Assembly: GCA_965261955.1 (NCBI GenBank)
Contig: CBDHEM010000013.1
Location: forward strand, 283,783 to 347,782
Length of the DNA stretch: 64,000 nt
Source of the DNA: JABAAI01 sp965261955
Lineage (GTDB): Bacteria > Spirochaetota > Leptospiria > Leptospirales > Leptonemataceae
Direction of reading: 5' to 3'
Below are positions 1 to 7,866 of the stretch, one piece after another; position 1 is the stretch's first letter, and the number at the start of each line of letters is the position of its first letter. The notes beneath the pieces are model-generated. The model searched no databases and had not been told where the DNA came from. It saw only the letters and a list, made by a program, of their open reading frames with translations. The position numbers and the translations under genes were made by a program.

Positions 1-379
1 TGAGCAGTTCAACTTCCATTCTCTGAAATAAAATAGTGTGTTCTGTTTCTGGGAAGAGCTTAAGCATCTCGTTTATATTGAGGTGTGGTTTTTTGTCTTC
101 GAGATAACGTACAAAAGGGGCATCCGTCGAAATTTTTTGAATTATATGTTTACTAGGCATCTCTAGTGTTTTAGTGCTATTAACTGGTAAAAGTATTTCT
201 GAATCCATATCTGGAGTTAAGAAAAGACCCGCTTTTATTGTCTGTGCATGAGCTAAACACATATCCAAGACAGCTTCAATTAGGTAATAGTAGTCTAGGG
301 TTGAGTTGAGAGCTCTTGAAATTTCAAGTAATTGTTTTAGGTCGAAAACCTTTTTTTCATAAAGATTATAATTTCCCAT
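1..379 (-). CDS. GAF-domain protein, C-terminus cut by window edge
   Basis: An open frame runs leftward off the window from an ATG at 379. It reads MGNYNLYEKKVFDLKQLLEI and then a GAF-like segment with A-L-N-S-T-L-D-Y and alternating hydrophobic residues. This resembles the N-terminal part of GAF-domain signalling proteins of Leptospira. The frame stays open upstream of the chosen ATG to about position 450, but without another ATG. GAF domains bind small ligands or mediate dimerisation in signalling proteins. The ligand and the rest of the protein lie outside the window. The family call comes from recognising the sequence, with no search behind it. Confidence 0.72.
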   Translation of the reverse strand, partial: MGNYNLYEKKVFDLKQLLEISRALNSTLDYYYLIEAVLDMCLAHAQTIKAGLFLTPDMDSEILLPVNSTKTLEMPSKHIIQKISTDAPFVRYLEDKKPHLNINEMLKLFPETEHTILFQRMEVELL

Positions 380-644
380 CCAAATATCAGCAGGCAAAGC
401 AAAAGCGGGGCCATAGTTTATGAACCTCTCTCATTCCAAAAGTCTTTTTTTACTTGCCTTCAAAGGTTTAGAGTGGGGAGTGGTGGGTGTGGGTACTCAA
501 TCAGAAGGGATTGTTTCATCATTTTTTCCTAAAGTGTAGGGATGTTTTGTTTTTTGTATCTTCGTAAAAAACGATTTCGGAATGTTTTGAAGCTGTCTTT
601 TCTTTGGTAAACTGAAGAGAAAATTAAAGCTGAGGAATAAAAGT
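380..644. other. Non-coding interval upstream of htpX
   Basis: This 265-bp stretch separates the leftward GAF gene from rightward htpX, so it should hold two divergent promoters. It is AT-rich with a G-rich patch at about 470-495. I see no unambiguous promoter and no RNA gene. Confidence 0.4.
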
Positions 645-1559
645 ATGATAATGTTAAAGCGTGTTTTTTTGTTTATGATAGTGAATGTGTTAATCCTTGT
701 TATGGTGAGCACCATAACTTCGATTTTTGGAATAGGATCTTATTTAACTCAGAGTGGTCTAAACTATACATCTCTGATGATTTTTTGTTTGCTTTGGGGA
801 TTGGGGGGAGCTTTTATATCTTTGTCACTTTCTCGTGTTATGGCTCGCTGGATGATGGGTGTAAAAATTGTCCCTCCTAATGTGAGGGACAACGAAAAGA
901 GTGATTTGGTGAAGAAAGTACATCATCTTGCCCGTTCTGCTGGATTAACAGTAATGCCCCAAGTTGGCTGTTATGAAAGTCCTGACATCAATGCTTTTGC
1001 AACTGGTCCCACTAAGAATCGTGCTTTAGTAGCCGTTTCTTCTGGGCTTTTACAGAAAATGACACATAGAGAAGTTGAGGGTGTTTTAGGCCATGAGATT
1101 GCCCATATTGTGAATGGGGATATGGTCACTATGACTCTCATCCAAGGAATTGTGAATGCTTTTGTTATGTTTTTTGCACGTATTGTAGCTTATTTTGTTA
1201 GCTCTACGGTTGATGAGCGTTATCAGTTTATGGCTCGTTTTGGTGTTACGATTCTTTTGGAAATTGCTTTTGGTTTTCTCGGTATGATAGTAGTGGCTAG
1301 GTTTTCAAGATGGCGGGAGTTTCGTGCTGACCATGGTGGTGCCAATCTGGCTGGGCGGGAAAATATGATTTCTGCCTTGGAGGCCTTAGAAAGGAATTAT
1401 GGGCAATTGTTGGCTAAAGCACAAAATGGAGGTCAATCGAAAGAGGTGCCTTCTATGACTACGATGAGAATATCAAGTAAATCTAGTGGGCTTATGGCCC
1501 TTTTTTCTACCCATCCTCCTTTGAGTGTTCGGATTAAAAAATTAAAAGGCCTGATTTAG
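645..1559 (+). CDS. htpX: Membrane zinc metalloprotease HtpX
   Basis: HtpX is an inner-membrane M48 zinc protease that degrades misfolded membrane proteins. The 304-residue product has the family's usual length. Two N-terminal membrane segments lie at residues about 7-30 and 42-62. The zinc motif is H150-E-I-A-H154, followed by two hydrophobic segments at about 160-215 and then EFRADHGGANLAG, which carries the third zinc ligand. The C-terminus contains S-T-H-P-P-L, typical of the family. The start is either ATG 645 or ATG 651; both precede the first membrane helix. It appears to be a single-gene unit. Confidence 0.95.
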   Translation: MIMLKRVFLFMIVNVLILVMVSTITSIFGIGSYLTQSGLNYTSLMIFCLLWGLGGAFISLSLSRVMARWMMGVKIVPPNVRDNEKSDLVKKVHHLARSAGLTVMPQVGCYESPDINAFATGPTKNRALVAVSSGLLQKMTHREVEGVLGHEIAHIVNGDMVTMTLIQGIVNAFVMFFARIVAYFVSSTVDERYQFMARFGVTILLEIAFGFLGMIVVARFSRWREFRADHGGANLAGRENMISALEALERNYGQLLAKAQNGGQSKEVPSMTTMRISSKSSGLMALFSTHPPLSVRIKKLKGLI

Positions 1560-1629
1560 TTTGCATTTTCTATTTTGCTTTTGAGAGTTCCATCCCCTCG
1601 TATTTCATGTACACAAGGTAGTAGTACCT

Positions 1630-1680
1630 GAGACTGTTGCGAAATGTAATCAAGAGAAAGGGTAGAGTGAGTACTTTGTT
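1630..1680. repeat. MITE fragment (left end only)
   Basis: GAGACTGTTGCGAAATGTAA and the next ~30 bases match the left ends of the elements at 3954, 4240 and 22871. The right half is missing: the sequence runs straight into the 3' end of the EVE-domain gene. Confidence 0.6.
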
Positions 1681-1696
1681 TGTGCCCTCAATTCGA

Positions 1697-2179
1697 TTAG
1701 GGAAAATCGTCTTTCTTCAATTGGGTGAGGGCTAGGATCTTTAAAAATTCTTTTTTGTGTATAGGTACTACAGATAACCTCCCTTGCTTGCATAGGGGTG
1801 AGTTTTGAAAAATAGTTTGTTTTCGTAAAACTTCTAAAGGTAATTTTTTTTGAATTCGTCGTTTTGCACTGATATCTACAGCAAACCATTTTCCCGTATC
1901 GTCTGTGGGGTCTGGATAGGCCGTTCGCATAATCTCTCCCACACCGACGATGGAACGTTCTTCCCCTGTGTGATAGATAAAGCTTATCTCACCCTTTTTC
2001 ATTTGTAGCAAGTGTTTTCGTGCAGCAAAATTTCGTACACCATCCCAACAAGTTATCCCTTCTTTACAAAGATCTTCATACGAGTAGTTTTGAGGCTCTG
2101 TTTTGAGTAACCAGTAATTAGGGGATGGTACAAGCATTCTATCCAGAACATCTTCTCCAATTTCACTTTTCTTATCCAC
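1697..2179 (-). CDS. EVE-domain protein (modified-base binding, thymocyte nuclear protein 1-like)
   Basis: This 160-residue protein is nearly all one EVE domain, a PUA-related fold that recognises modified bases. Visible hallmarks are NYWLLKTEP (residues ~22-30), W-D-G-V-R-N-F at ~45-51, K-K-G-E at ~61-64, F-I-Y-H-T at ~67-71, the V-G-V-G-E-I segment and the late G-R-L-S-V-V-P. About 20 residues precede the domain, so the true start could be further in. EVE proteins often occur near modification-dependent defence genes, but here the neighbours are housekeeping genes. A MITE fragment lies immediately beyond its stop codon. Confidence 0.9.
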   Translation of the reverse strand: MDKKSEIGEDVLDRMLVPSPNYWLLKTEPQNYSYEDLCKEGITCWDGVRNFAARKHLLQMKKGEISFIYHTGEERSIVGVGEIMRTAYPDPTDDTGKWFAVDISAKRRIQKKLPLEVLRKQTIFQNSPLCKQGRLSVVPIHKKEFLKILALTQLKKDDFP

Positions 2180-2294
2180 TATAAATTCCTAAATAGAAAT
2201 GATGGTATTGATATTTATCAAAAAGAAAAAATCATTGCTTTCTTTTTGGCTTTTGCGTCAGTATATTTCTGTTTGGGTCGATAGGTTATAGCAC

Positions 2295-2930
2295 ATGGCT
2301 GATGAAGAAAAACTTTCAGAACAAGATCTAGAAAAGATACTCAATGACTTGGGTGAAAAGGATGATAATCTAGGGGATGGAGATACTCCCCCCTCTCCGG
2401 CTACGGATGATATGCCAGTGGAGGGTGCTACAGATCAGTCAGGAATGGGTCTAGATCAAGGTTCGTTGGATAGCCTTATGGGTTCTCTTGATCAAGAACC
2501 AAGGCAAGCAGTCGAAAGTGAAAGTCAAATACTTGATGAGTTAGAGGCACAGGGAGAGGCATTGGGACAGAAAGATCCTTCTAGTACAAGTCAAAAGGGA
2601 GAGGAGCCACTTGATTTAAGTGCCTTATCCAGTTTAGAAAATAAAGGTACGGAAAAATTTGATAATATTGAGCTCTTAAAAGATATCACGCTTCGCTTTA
2701 CTGTGGAGTTGGGGCATACGACCATGTTAATCCGTGACGTTTTGAATCTAAGTGAAGGTAGTCTTGTTGAGTTGGATAGAGAGGACGGTGAGGACGTGGA
2801 TATACTCGTGAATAACCGCCTTTTTGCCCGTGGCCGCCTGAAACTTGTAGGGGAATGTTATGCTGTCTTGATTACAAGGATTGAGGATACTATGGCACAA
2901 TATCGTCAAGTCGTATCGTCCTCAAATTGA
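2295..2930 (+). CDS. fliN: Flagellar motor switch protein FliN with long acidic N-terminus
   Basis: FliN is a cytoplasmic C-ring subunit of the flagellar motor. The C-terminal SpoA domain (residues about 124-205) is clear: L-L-K-D-I-T-L-R-F, then V-E-L-G, L-V-E-L-D-R and the ending R-L-K-L-V-G-E-C-Y-A-V-L-I-T-R-I. The first ~120 residues are acidic and low in complexity, rich in Asp, Glu, Gly and Ser. That makes the 211-residue protein longer than enterobacterial FliN (about 137). A membrane-protein gene starts 31 bp downstream, so the two are probably cotranscribed. Confidence 0.92.
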   Translation: MADEEKLSEQDLEKILNDLGEKDDNLGDGDTPPSPATDDMPVEGATDQSGMGLDQGSLDSLMGSLDQEPRQAVESESQILDELEAQGEALGQKDPSSTSQKGEEPLDLSALSSLENKGTEKFDNIELLKDITLRFTVELGHTTMLIRDVLNLSEGSLVELDREDGEDVDILVNNRLFARGRLKLVGECYAVLITRIEDTMAQYRQVVSSSN

Positions 2931-2960
2931 AATCAGTAATGTTAATAATATTTTAATAAA

Positions 2961-3782
2961 ATGGATACCATATACAAATGGGTGGATCAAATCGGATATA
3001 TATTGCCACCCGGCATCGTCAATATTATACGCTTTGGAGCCTTGGGACTTTGGTTACTTTTAGCTCTTTATGTGAGTTCTTATGCTTGGGCGAGTGGAGA
3101 AGAAGCGGCTGCTCGTCTTACACAGAAAAAAACTGACTTACCAAAGGTCCAAGAGAAGTTGCTTCGTCAAAGGAACTTACACAGGAGACCCAATGTTGTT
3201 TTACCAGATCTTGAGGATTTACCGGAAGAGAGCTATCTTTTTTCAGGTACTATTCAAAATAAATCTCCAGAAAATCGCCAGATAATAAGAGAAGATTATA
3301 GTTCTGATTACAACTATGATAGAGGAGAAGAGAGGATGGACAGACTGTCAGAAAAAAGACAACTAGGCACTTCTTCACAGTCTCTAGAGGCAGATGACCT
3401 TTCTGACGAAAAGACTCCGAATAATTTGAAATATAATGAGGAAAGGGAACGCAGATATTTGTCTTCTCGTAGGCCTGCATATATAGGAGAAGGGAAGCAT
3501 CCGGAGGGCTCTTCTTCGACCCATTCCTATTTACCTAGAGGTACTTCGGATCAATCTATGATTGGACCAAAGGGAGGATCTTCGCCACTACTTTCTGTTG
3601 ATAAGGGAATAGAAAGAGGTGTGGGGACTAGTGTCACAGGAGAACGGAAACCACAAGCTACTCCAAAAAATATAATCTTGGAAAAAGTACTGGAGTTCGA
3701 GAAAGTAGGTATGCCTGAAAATAAAGCGAGTGTAAAGGATTCGCTTCCCCTTTTTCCTTTACCAGCACTTCCTGAAAATTAA
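2961..3782 (+). CDS. Single-pass membrane protein downstream of fliN (FliO candidate by position)
   Basis: The 273-residue product starts with a short amphipathic stretch and one membrane segment (residues ~17-40). A long hydrophilic region rich in Ser, Arg, Glu and Gly with no recognisable domain follows. FliO is also single-pass with a cytoplasmic tail and often follows fliN, so FliO is a reasonable guess from position alone. The sequence shows no FliO-specific feature I can name. A shorter frame overlapping its 5' end is a shadow. Confidence 0.6.
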   Translation: MDTIYKWVDQIGYILPPGIVNIIRFGALGLWLLLALYVSSYAWASGEEAAARLTQKKTDLPKVQEKLLRQRNLHRRPNVVLPDLEDLPEESYLFSGTIQNKSPENRQIIREDYSSDYNYDRGEERMDRLSEKRQLGTSSQSLEADDLSDEKTPNNLKYNEERERRYLSSRRPAYIGEGKHPEGSSSTHSYLPRGTSDQSMIGPKGGSSPLLSVDKGIERGVGTSVTGERKPQATPKNIILEKVLEFEKVGMPENKASVKDSLPLFPLPALPEN

Positions 3783-3855
3783 AATTTCATACCACATCCT
3801 CTCAGAACAGAGCTTTTATGGTTCGAGAGGTGGAGTGGCCTTACCCCCTCAAAAA

Positions 3856-3950
3856 AGTGGACACACAGAATGAGGAGTGTAGATTATGAGGAATCAACTG
3901 AAAAAGTATGATGAAGATATCAAGAAAATTTCAGCTGGGCTATTCCCTAA
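3856..3950 (+). mobile_element. Degraded IS-like remnant
   Basis: About 60 bp (ATGAGGAGTGTAGATTATGA and following, encoding M-R-N-Q-L-K-K-Y-D-E-D) match 22640-22700, where the frame reads M-K-N-Q-L-K-K-Y-A-E-D. In both places the frame dies within about 30 codons. They look like the 5' end of the same lost gene, possibly a transposase. The family is not identifiable from this piece. Confidence 0.5.
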
Positions 3951-3953
3951 ATT

Positions 3954-4073
3954 GGGAGACATTTTGTGAAATGTAATCGATGGGAGGGAAAGAGCAAATA
4001 GAGTACTATGAATCGCCGATTTACGGTACTCTATACGGTTACTTTCCTATTTTTTATATTTTGTAACAGCCCC
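3954..4073. repeat. MITE-like element, copy 2
   Basis: The left end GGGAGACATTTTGTGAAATG and right end TTATATTTTGTAACAGCCCC form imperfect terminal inverted repeats of about 20 bp. The interior matches other copies in the ACTATGAATCGCCGATTTA segment. There is no coding content. Confidence 0.65.
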
Positions 4074-4239
4074 TAAAGCAAAGTTTTCTTCTGAAAAACG
4101 GCCTTTCCAATCACAAAAATAAGCTAAGCTTGTTTTATCCACGTGAGGCCTCGCCTATTTTTCGCATTCTCAAAGCCTATCATGTTTTCCAACTACTATG
4201 TCGTCCAACTACTGTTTCCCAAGGCAATCTTTCCAACAT

Positions 4240-4323
4240 GAGACTGTTGCAAAATGTAAAGAATTGCAAATAAAATACTATGAAATACCGATTTAAGGCA
4301 TTTTTCTTGCTTTTTTCATTTTG
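4240..4323. repeat. MITE-like element, copy 3
   Basis: This copy begins GAGACTGTTGCAAAATGTAA and shares AATTGCAAATAAAATACTAT and CGATTTAAGGCATT with the copies at 19553 and 22871. The right terminal repeat breaks off at CATTTTG, where different sequence begins. Confidence 0.65.
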
Positions 4324-4466
4324 GGTGTGTCCACTTCTTGTGGATGAGACCACCATTTCCAGTGGTATGGCTTCTCTTGTTTTTATGAATCGGAGATAAT
4401 GTAGAAAGGAAGAAATCTTCTTACTTTTTGTTTGCTTTATGAAAGACTATCATATTAAGAAGAAGG

Positions 4467-4763
4467 TCAGGGGGAGTCTGCAATTAAACCTTCGTCAAGT
4501 AAGCTGATTAATTCTGAAGTGCGTCGGGCTGTTTCGTACTCTGTATTTTCTTCTTCTTGTGTGAGCCTTTCTTGAAGTAATTCGTCTGCTAGATTGATGG
4601 CTACTAAAACAGCTAAACGATTTTGACCTAAATGAGGAGATTTTTCCTCTAACTCACGCATTCTCTGATCTACTAAACAAGCAACTTCATTGATGTACTT
4701 GGAATCAGCATCACCACGAATAACATACTGTTTCTCTAGTATATTAACTGTAGAATGATTCAT
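4467..4763 (-). CDS. zapA: Cell division protein ZapA
   Basis: ZapA binds FtsZ and cross-links protofilaments in the Z-ring. The 98-residue product has the usual length and order: an N-terminal beta-rich head with the I-L-E-K-Q-Y-V-I-R-G-D segment, then D-Q-R-M-R-E-L, then a long helix with A-V-L-V-A-I-N-L-A-D-E-L-L. It lies 30 bp downstream of a coiled-coil gene on the same strand, suggesting a zapB-zapA-like pair. Confidence 0.9.
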   Translation of the reverse strand: MNHSTVNILEKQYVIRGDADSKYINEVACLVDQRMRELEEKSPHLGQNRLAVLVAINLADELLQERLTQEEENTEYETARRTSELISLLDEGLIADSP

Positions 4764-4793
4764 TTATAGACAGAAGTATTATTTCTATTATCG

Positions 4794-5537
4794 CTATGAT
4801 TTTTCATCTTCAATGATAATAAAATCATCATCATCACCTTCAAACAGATCGCTTTCCTCAAGAGGTATTTCTTCATGGTCTGAAGTCCCCTCTTCAACTA
4901 CGGGTGTATTTTCAACGACTGGTGTAGAAATATGTGAATCCAGCTCAGACAAATCTTCCTGATCTTCAATTATCGTGATTTCATCATCATCATCATCTTC
5001 AAGAGAATCAGTATAAGCTAGAGCTTCCTCTTTTTCATCATTTTCTACTATCGCTGGAGAATGGTTTTTCGCTTCAACCCCGGGAGGTGGAGGAGGTAAG
5101 TTATCTTCTATGTAAACAATATTATCATCTTCTAAATCTGTGCTATCTTCATTCGAAGATACTTCTGGCATACTTGGTCGGTGTGGTGTAGAGCTGGAAG
5201 TAGCTGGTGTTGTAAGTGATGGCGATGTGACACTCGGTGGATTACTTTCTCCCTGCAAGTTCGACAATTGCGACAACATTTGATTGATTTTGCTTTCTAG
5301 TACATTCTCACGAGATTTTAGTTGCTCAAATTCTTGACTAGTACTCTCTACTCGTTCTCGGAGATTTGCAAGTTCTTTGTTTTTCTCAGATAGTTCTTTC
5401 TTGGCTGTGTCCCTTTCCTGAGAAAGATTTACATTATCCTGTTCAAGATGTGCATTTTCAGACCGCAAGTCAGAAATAAGCTCAAGAGCTCTTAGTATTC
5501 TGCCCTCTAGTTCATCTAATCTTTCTATCGTTAACAT
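4794..5537 (-). CDS. Coiled-coil protein with acidic tail (ZapB-like)
   Basis: Residues about 1-95 form a nearly continuous coiled coil (E-L-E-G-R-I-L-R-A-L-E-L-I and onward) resembling ZapB-type division proteins. Residues about 100-247 are low-complexity, Ser/Thr/Pro-rich then strongly acidic, with two D-D-D-D-E runs. ZapB itself is only about 80 residues, so the tail is an addition. Position directly before zapA supports a division role, but the assignment rests on coiled-coil character and context. Confidence 0.65.
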   Translation of the reverse strand: MLTIERLDELEGRILRALELISDLRSENAHLEQDNVNLSQERDTAKKELSEKNKELANLRERVESTSQEFEQLKSRENVLESKINQMLSQLSNLQGESNPPSVTSPSLTTPATSSSTPHRPSMPEVSSNEDSTDLEDDNIVYIEDNLPPPPPGVEAKNHSPAIVENDEKEEALAYTDSLEDDDDDEITIIEDQEDLSELDSHISTPVVENTPVVEEGTSDHEEIPLEESDLFEGDDDDFIIIEDEKS

Positions 5538-5615
5538 AATACTCCTAAAAATCTACAGTCCTAGTATTGACGGCAGATAGGATACGAAAAACAAGCCTTT
5601 TTTATTATTTTTTCT

Positions 5616-6608
5616 TCAACCTATAAGCCGATAGCTTTTTCCTTCTTGGGCAAGACTTACTCGCATATTGTGCAAGTGTTTCTTAGACATCACTTTTATG
5701 TTTTTTTTCAAATATACCAAAGCACGTGAAAAAATATCCCATATCTTTTCATCATCATAATTTGTATCATGATGTGTAATGATAAGATGTTTTATTTTCC
5801 AACGCAGAGCACAGTCAATAGTTGTAATCATGGCTGTATGTCCCCAGCCCTCACGATCAATGGCATCCATAATAGAAAATTGGCCATCCATAATAAGAAT
5901 ATCTGCATTCCGAAAAAATGAATTATATTCTGCTATTCTTTTTTCGGTGGACAAGGGAAATATTTCTATGTCTGTAGCGAAAATAAATTTTTTCTTATTT
6001 ACTCGGAAACTATAAGCCGTACAAGAACCTGGGTGTACGAGAGTTTGTGTTCCAATTTGAATAGGCCAAATCGAAAAGGAAGAACCTTTTGGTATGCAAT
6101 GAAAAATTTTTTCAGAAAGCATTTTATTTAGTGGTACAGGAAAATTCACAGGAAGTTGCTGATTAGTAAGTCGTTTTTCTAGATCTGGAATACTAGAATA
6201 AAAATGTATTATATAATTTGGCATATATCCCGGAAGGAAAAATGGCCATCCTTGTATATGATCCCAATGTGTGTGAGTGATAAGTATATGGAGTTCTCGC
6301 TTTTCTTTTATCTTTGCCTTTTTCTTTTCTTCTTTTATAATTTTGTTACCTAACTCACGGGCACCAGAACCAAGATCTATAATCAATTGAACTTTTTTAT
6401 ATTCAATTTCTACACAAGTTGTGTTTCCCCCTATAACTGTTTTATCCTCCTTGGGAAGGAGCCGTTGTATTTGCTTCATAGAAAGAGCAGGATCCTCTTT
6501 TAAAGCATTGAATACAAATTGGATTAGATTTTCTATCTTATGGGTATATTCATCATTATTTATGGGCCTTGGACAAGACCCTCTTACGCCCCAAAGTTTA
6601 ATTTTCAT
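5616..6608 (-). CDS. Metallo-beta-lactamase-fold hydrolase
   Basis: This is a cytoplasmic MBL-fold enzyme of 330 residues. The metal-binding motif is T-H-T-H-W-D-H (residues 111-117). Further ligands are probably the H in H-P-G-S-C, the D in F-A-T-D, and H in I-T-H-H-D. The start W-G-V-R-G-S and the G-G-N-T-T-C-V strand are typical of the PhnP/CpdA-related branch found in signalling-linked spirochaete proteins. The substrate cannot be read from sequence. It starts 9 bp past fliG on the same strand, so it probably shares the fliF-fliG transcript. Confidence 0.85.
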   Translation of the reverse strand: MKIKLWGVRGSCPRPINNDEYTHKIENLIQFVFNALKEDPALSMKQIQRLLPKEDKTVIGGNTTCVEIEYKKVQLIIDLGSGARELGNKIIKEEKKKAKIKEKRELHILITHTHWDHIQGWPFFLPGYMPNYIIHFYSSIPDLEKRLTNQQLPVNFPVPLNKMLSEKIFHCIPKGSSFSIWPIQIGTQTLVHPGSCTAYSFRVNKKKFIFATDIEIFPLSTEKRIAEYNSFFRNADILIMDGQFSIMDAIDREGWGHTAMITTIDCALRWKIKHLIITHHDTNYDDEKIWDIFSRALVYLKKNIKVMSKKHLHNMRVSLAQEGKSYRLIG

Positions 6609-6617
6609 AAATAAACT

Positions 6618-7634
6618 TTAAACGACTAAGTCTTCTTCTCCCCCTCGTGCAACGATAATTTCACCAGCATCTTCTAATTTGCGAATGATATTCACAATTT
6701 TCTGTTGGCAGTCTTCCACATCTTTTAAGCGTACTGGCCCCATAAAATCCATATCCTCCCTGAGAAGGGCAGATGCTCTTCTAGACATGTTTTTCATGAT
6801 TTTTTCTTGGACTTCTGCATCTACAGATTTTAAAGCTTTTGCCAATTCTTGATTATCTACTTCACGTAGCACTCTTTGGATAGCTCTGTCATCCAGAAGA
6901 ACAATATCTTCAAAGACAAACATTTTCTTCTTAATTTGTTCAGCCAACTCTGGATCTTCTTCTTCTAGTGCTTCAATAATAATTTTTTCTGTTCCCCGAT
7001 CCACAAGATTAAGAACCTCTGCTACAGCATCAATTCCTCCAGTGGCTGCGTATTCTTCAGAAGCGAGTGTTGAAAGCTTACGCTCTAAAACACGTTCAAT
7101 TTCTCTGAGTACTTCTGGAGAGACTCTTTCCATCGTGGCAATCCGTTTAGCTACATCGGCTTGTATTTGATGGGGAAGATCAGAAAGGATTAGAGCTGCT
7201 TTTTGAGGTTCTAAATAACATAAAATAAGGGCTATAGTTTGTGGATGCTCATTTTGAATAAAATTTAGTAAATGTTGCGGGTCGGTACGTCGGACAAAAT
7301 CAAATGGTCGTGTTTGTAGGCTAGAGGTAAGGCGATTGATTACATCAATCGCTTTTTCTGTTCCTAAAGCTTGCTCAAGAACTTCACGAGCATAGTCAAT
7401 ACCTCCTGCGGTGATGAAGCCCTGGGCCATCATCATTTCATTAAATTCAATAAGGACGGCTTCTTTTTCGTCTGGGGTGACTTTTTCCACCCGTGCCATC
7501 TCAAAAATAAGGGTTTCTACTTCTTCTTCCCTAAGGTGTTTGAATATTTGGGAGGCAACATCTGAACCTAGCGTGATAAGAAAAACAGCCGCTTTTTGAC
7601 GGCTTGTAAATTGTGTTCTTTTAGTTTGAAGCAT
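6618..7634 (-). CDS. fliG: Flagellar motor switch protein FliG
   Basis: FliG is the C-ring subunit that contacts FliF and transmits torque from the stator. The 338-residue product has the standard length. Visible are the N-terminal FliF-binding domain (A-A-V-F-L-I-T-L-G), the E-H-P-Q-T-I-A-L-I-L motif of the middle domain, and the C-terminal charged region (D-D-R-A-I-Q-R-V-L-R-E-V) followed by E-D-M-D-F-M-G-P-V. fliF lies upstream on the same strand, separated by 232 bp that contain a hairpin. Confidence 0.97.
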   Translation of the reverse strand: MLQTKRTQFTSRQKAAVFLITLGSDVASQIFKHLREEEVETLIFEMARVEKVTPDEKEAVLIEFNEMMMAQGFITAGGIDYAREVLEQALGTEKAIDVINRLTSSLQTRPFDFVRRTDPQHLLNFIQNEHPQTIALILCYLEPQKAALILSDLPHQIQADVAKRIATMERVSPEVLREIERVLERKLSTLASEEYAATGGIDAVAEVLNLVDRGTEKIIIEALEEEDPELAEQIKKKMFVFEDIVLLDDRAIQRVLREVDNQELAKALKSVDAEVQEKIMKNMSRRASALLREDMDFMGPVRLKDVEDCQQKIVNIIRKLEDAGEIIVARGGEEDLVV

Positions 7635-7801
7635 TTTACATTCCGATCACGAACAATATATTTGTACACTGTAGGATAGAAGACATACCTCCACACCATT
7701 TTTAGTCACACAAGTCAAAAAATCTATAAAATTGTCTCCTTTCTTCACTCTACCTAAATCTTGGAGCCGATTTTACAGCGTCTGGCTTCCATTGTCGATA
7801 G

Positions 7802-7838
7802 AAATCTCTCCTATCCAAAGGAAGGGGAGAGATTTTTT
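7802..7838 (+). terminator. Hairpin between fliF and fliG
   Basis: AAATCTCTCC (7802-7811) pairs perfectly with GGAGAGATTT (7826-7835), and T residues follow on the plus strand. Both flanking genes are transcribed leftward, where the tail is weaker, so it may attenuate fliF transcript before fliG instead of terminating a plus-strand unit. Confidence 0.5.
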
Positions 7839-7866
7839 ATATGGGGGTGATGTGCTGGAGAAGTGG

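Larger units (their letters stand above)
3783..4466. other. 684-bp gene-free interval with IS remnant and two MITEs
   Basis: The interval between the FliO-like gene and zapA holds a degraded IS-like segment (about 3856-3950) and two MITE copies (3954-4073 and 4240-4323). AAGTGGACACA at 3856-3866 recurs inverted at about 4324-4340, which could be leftover IS ends. I see no coding frame here. Confidence 0.6.
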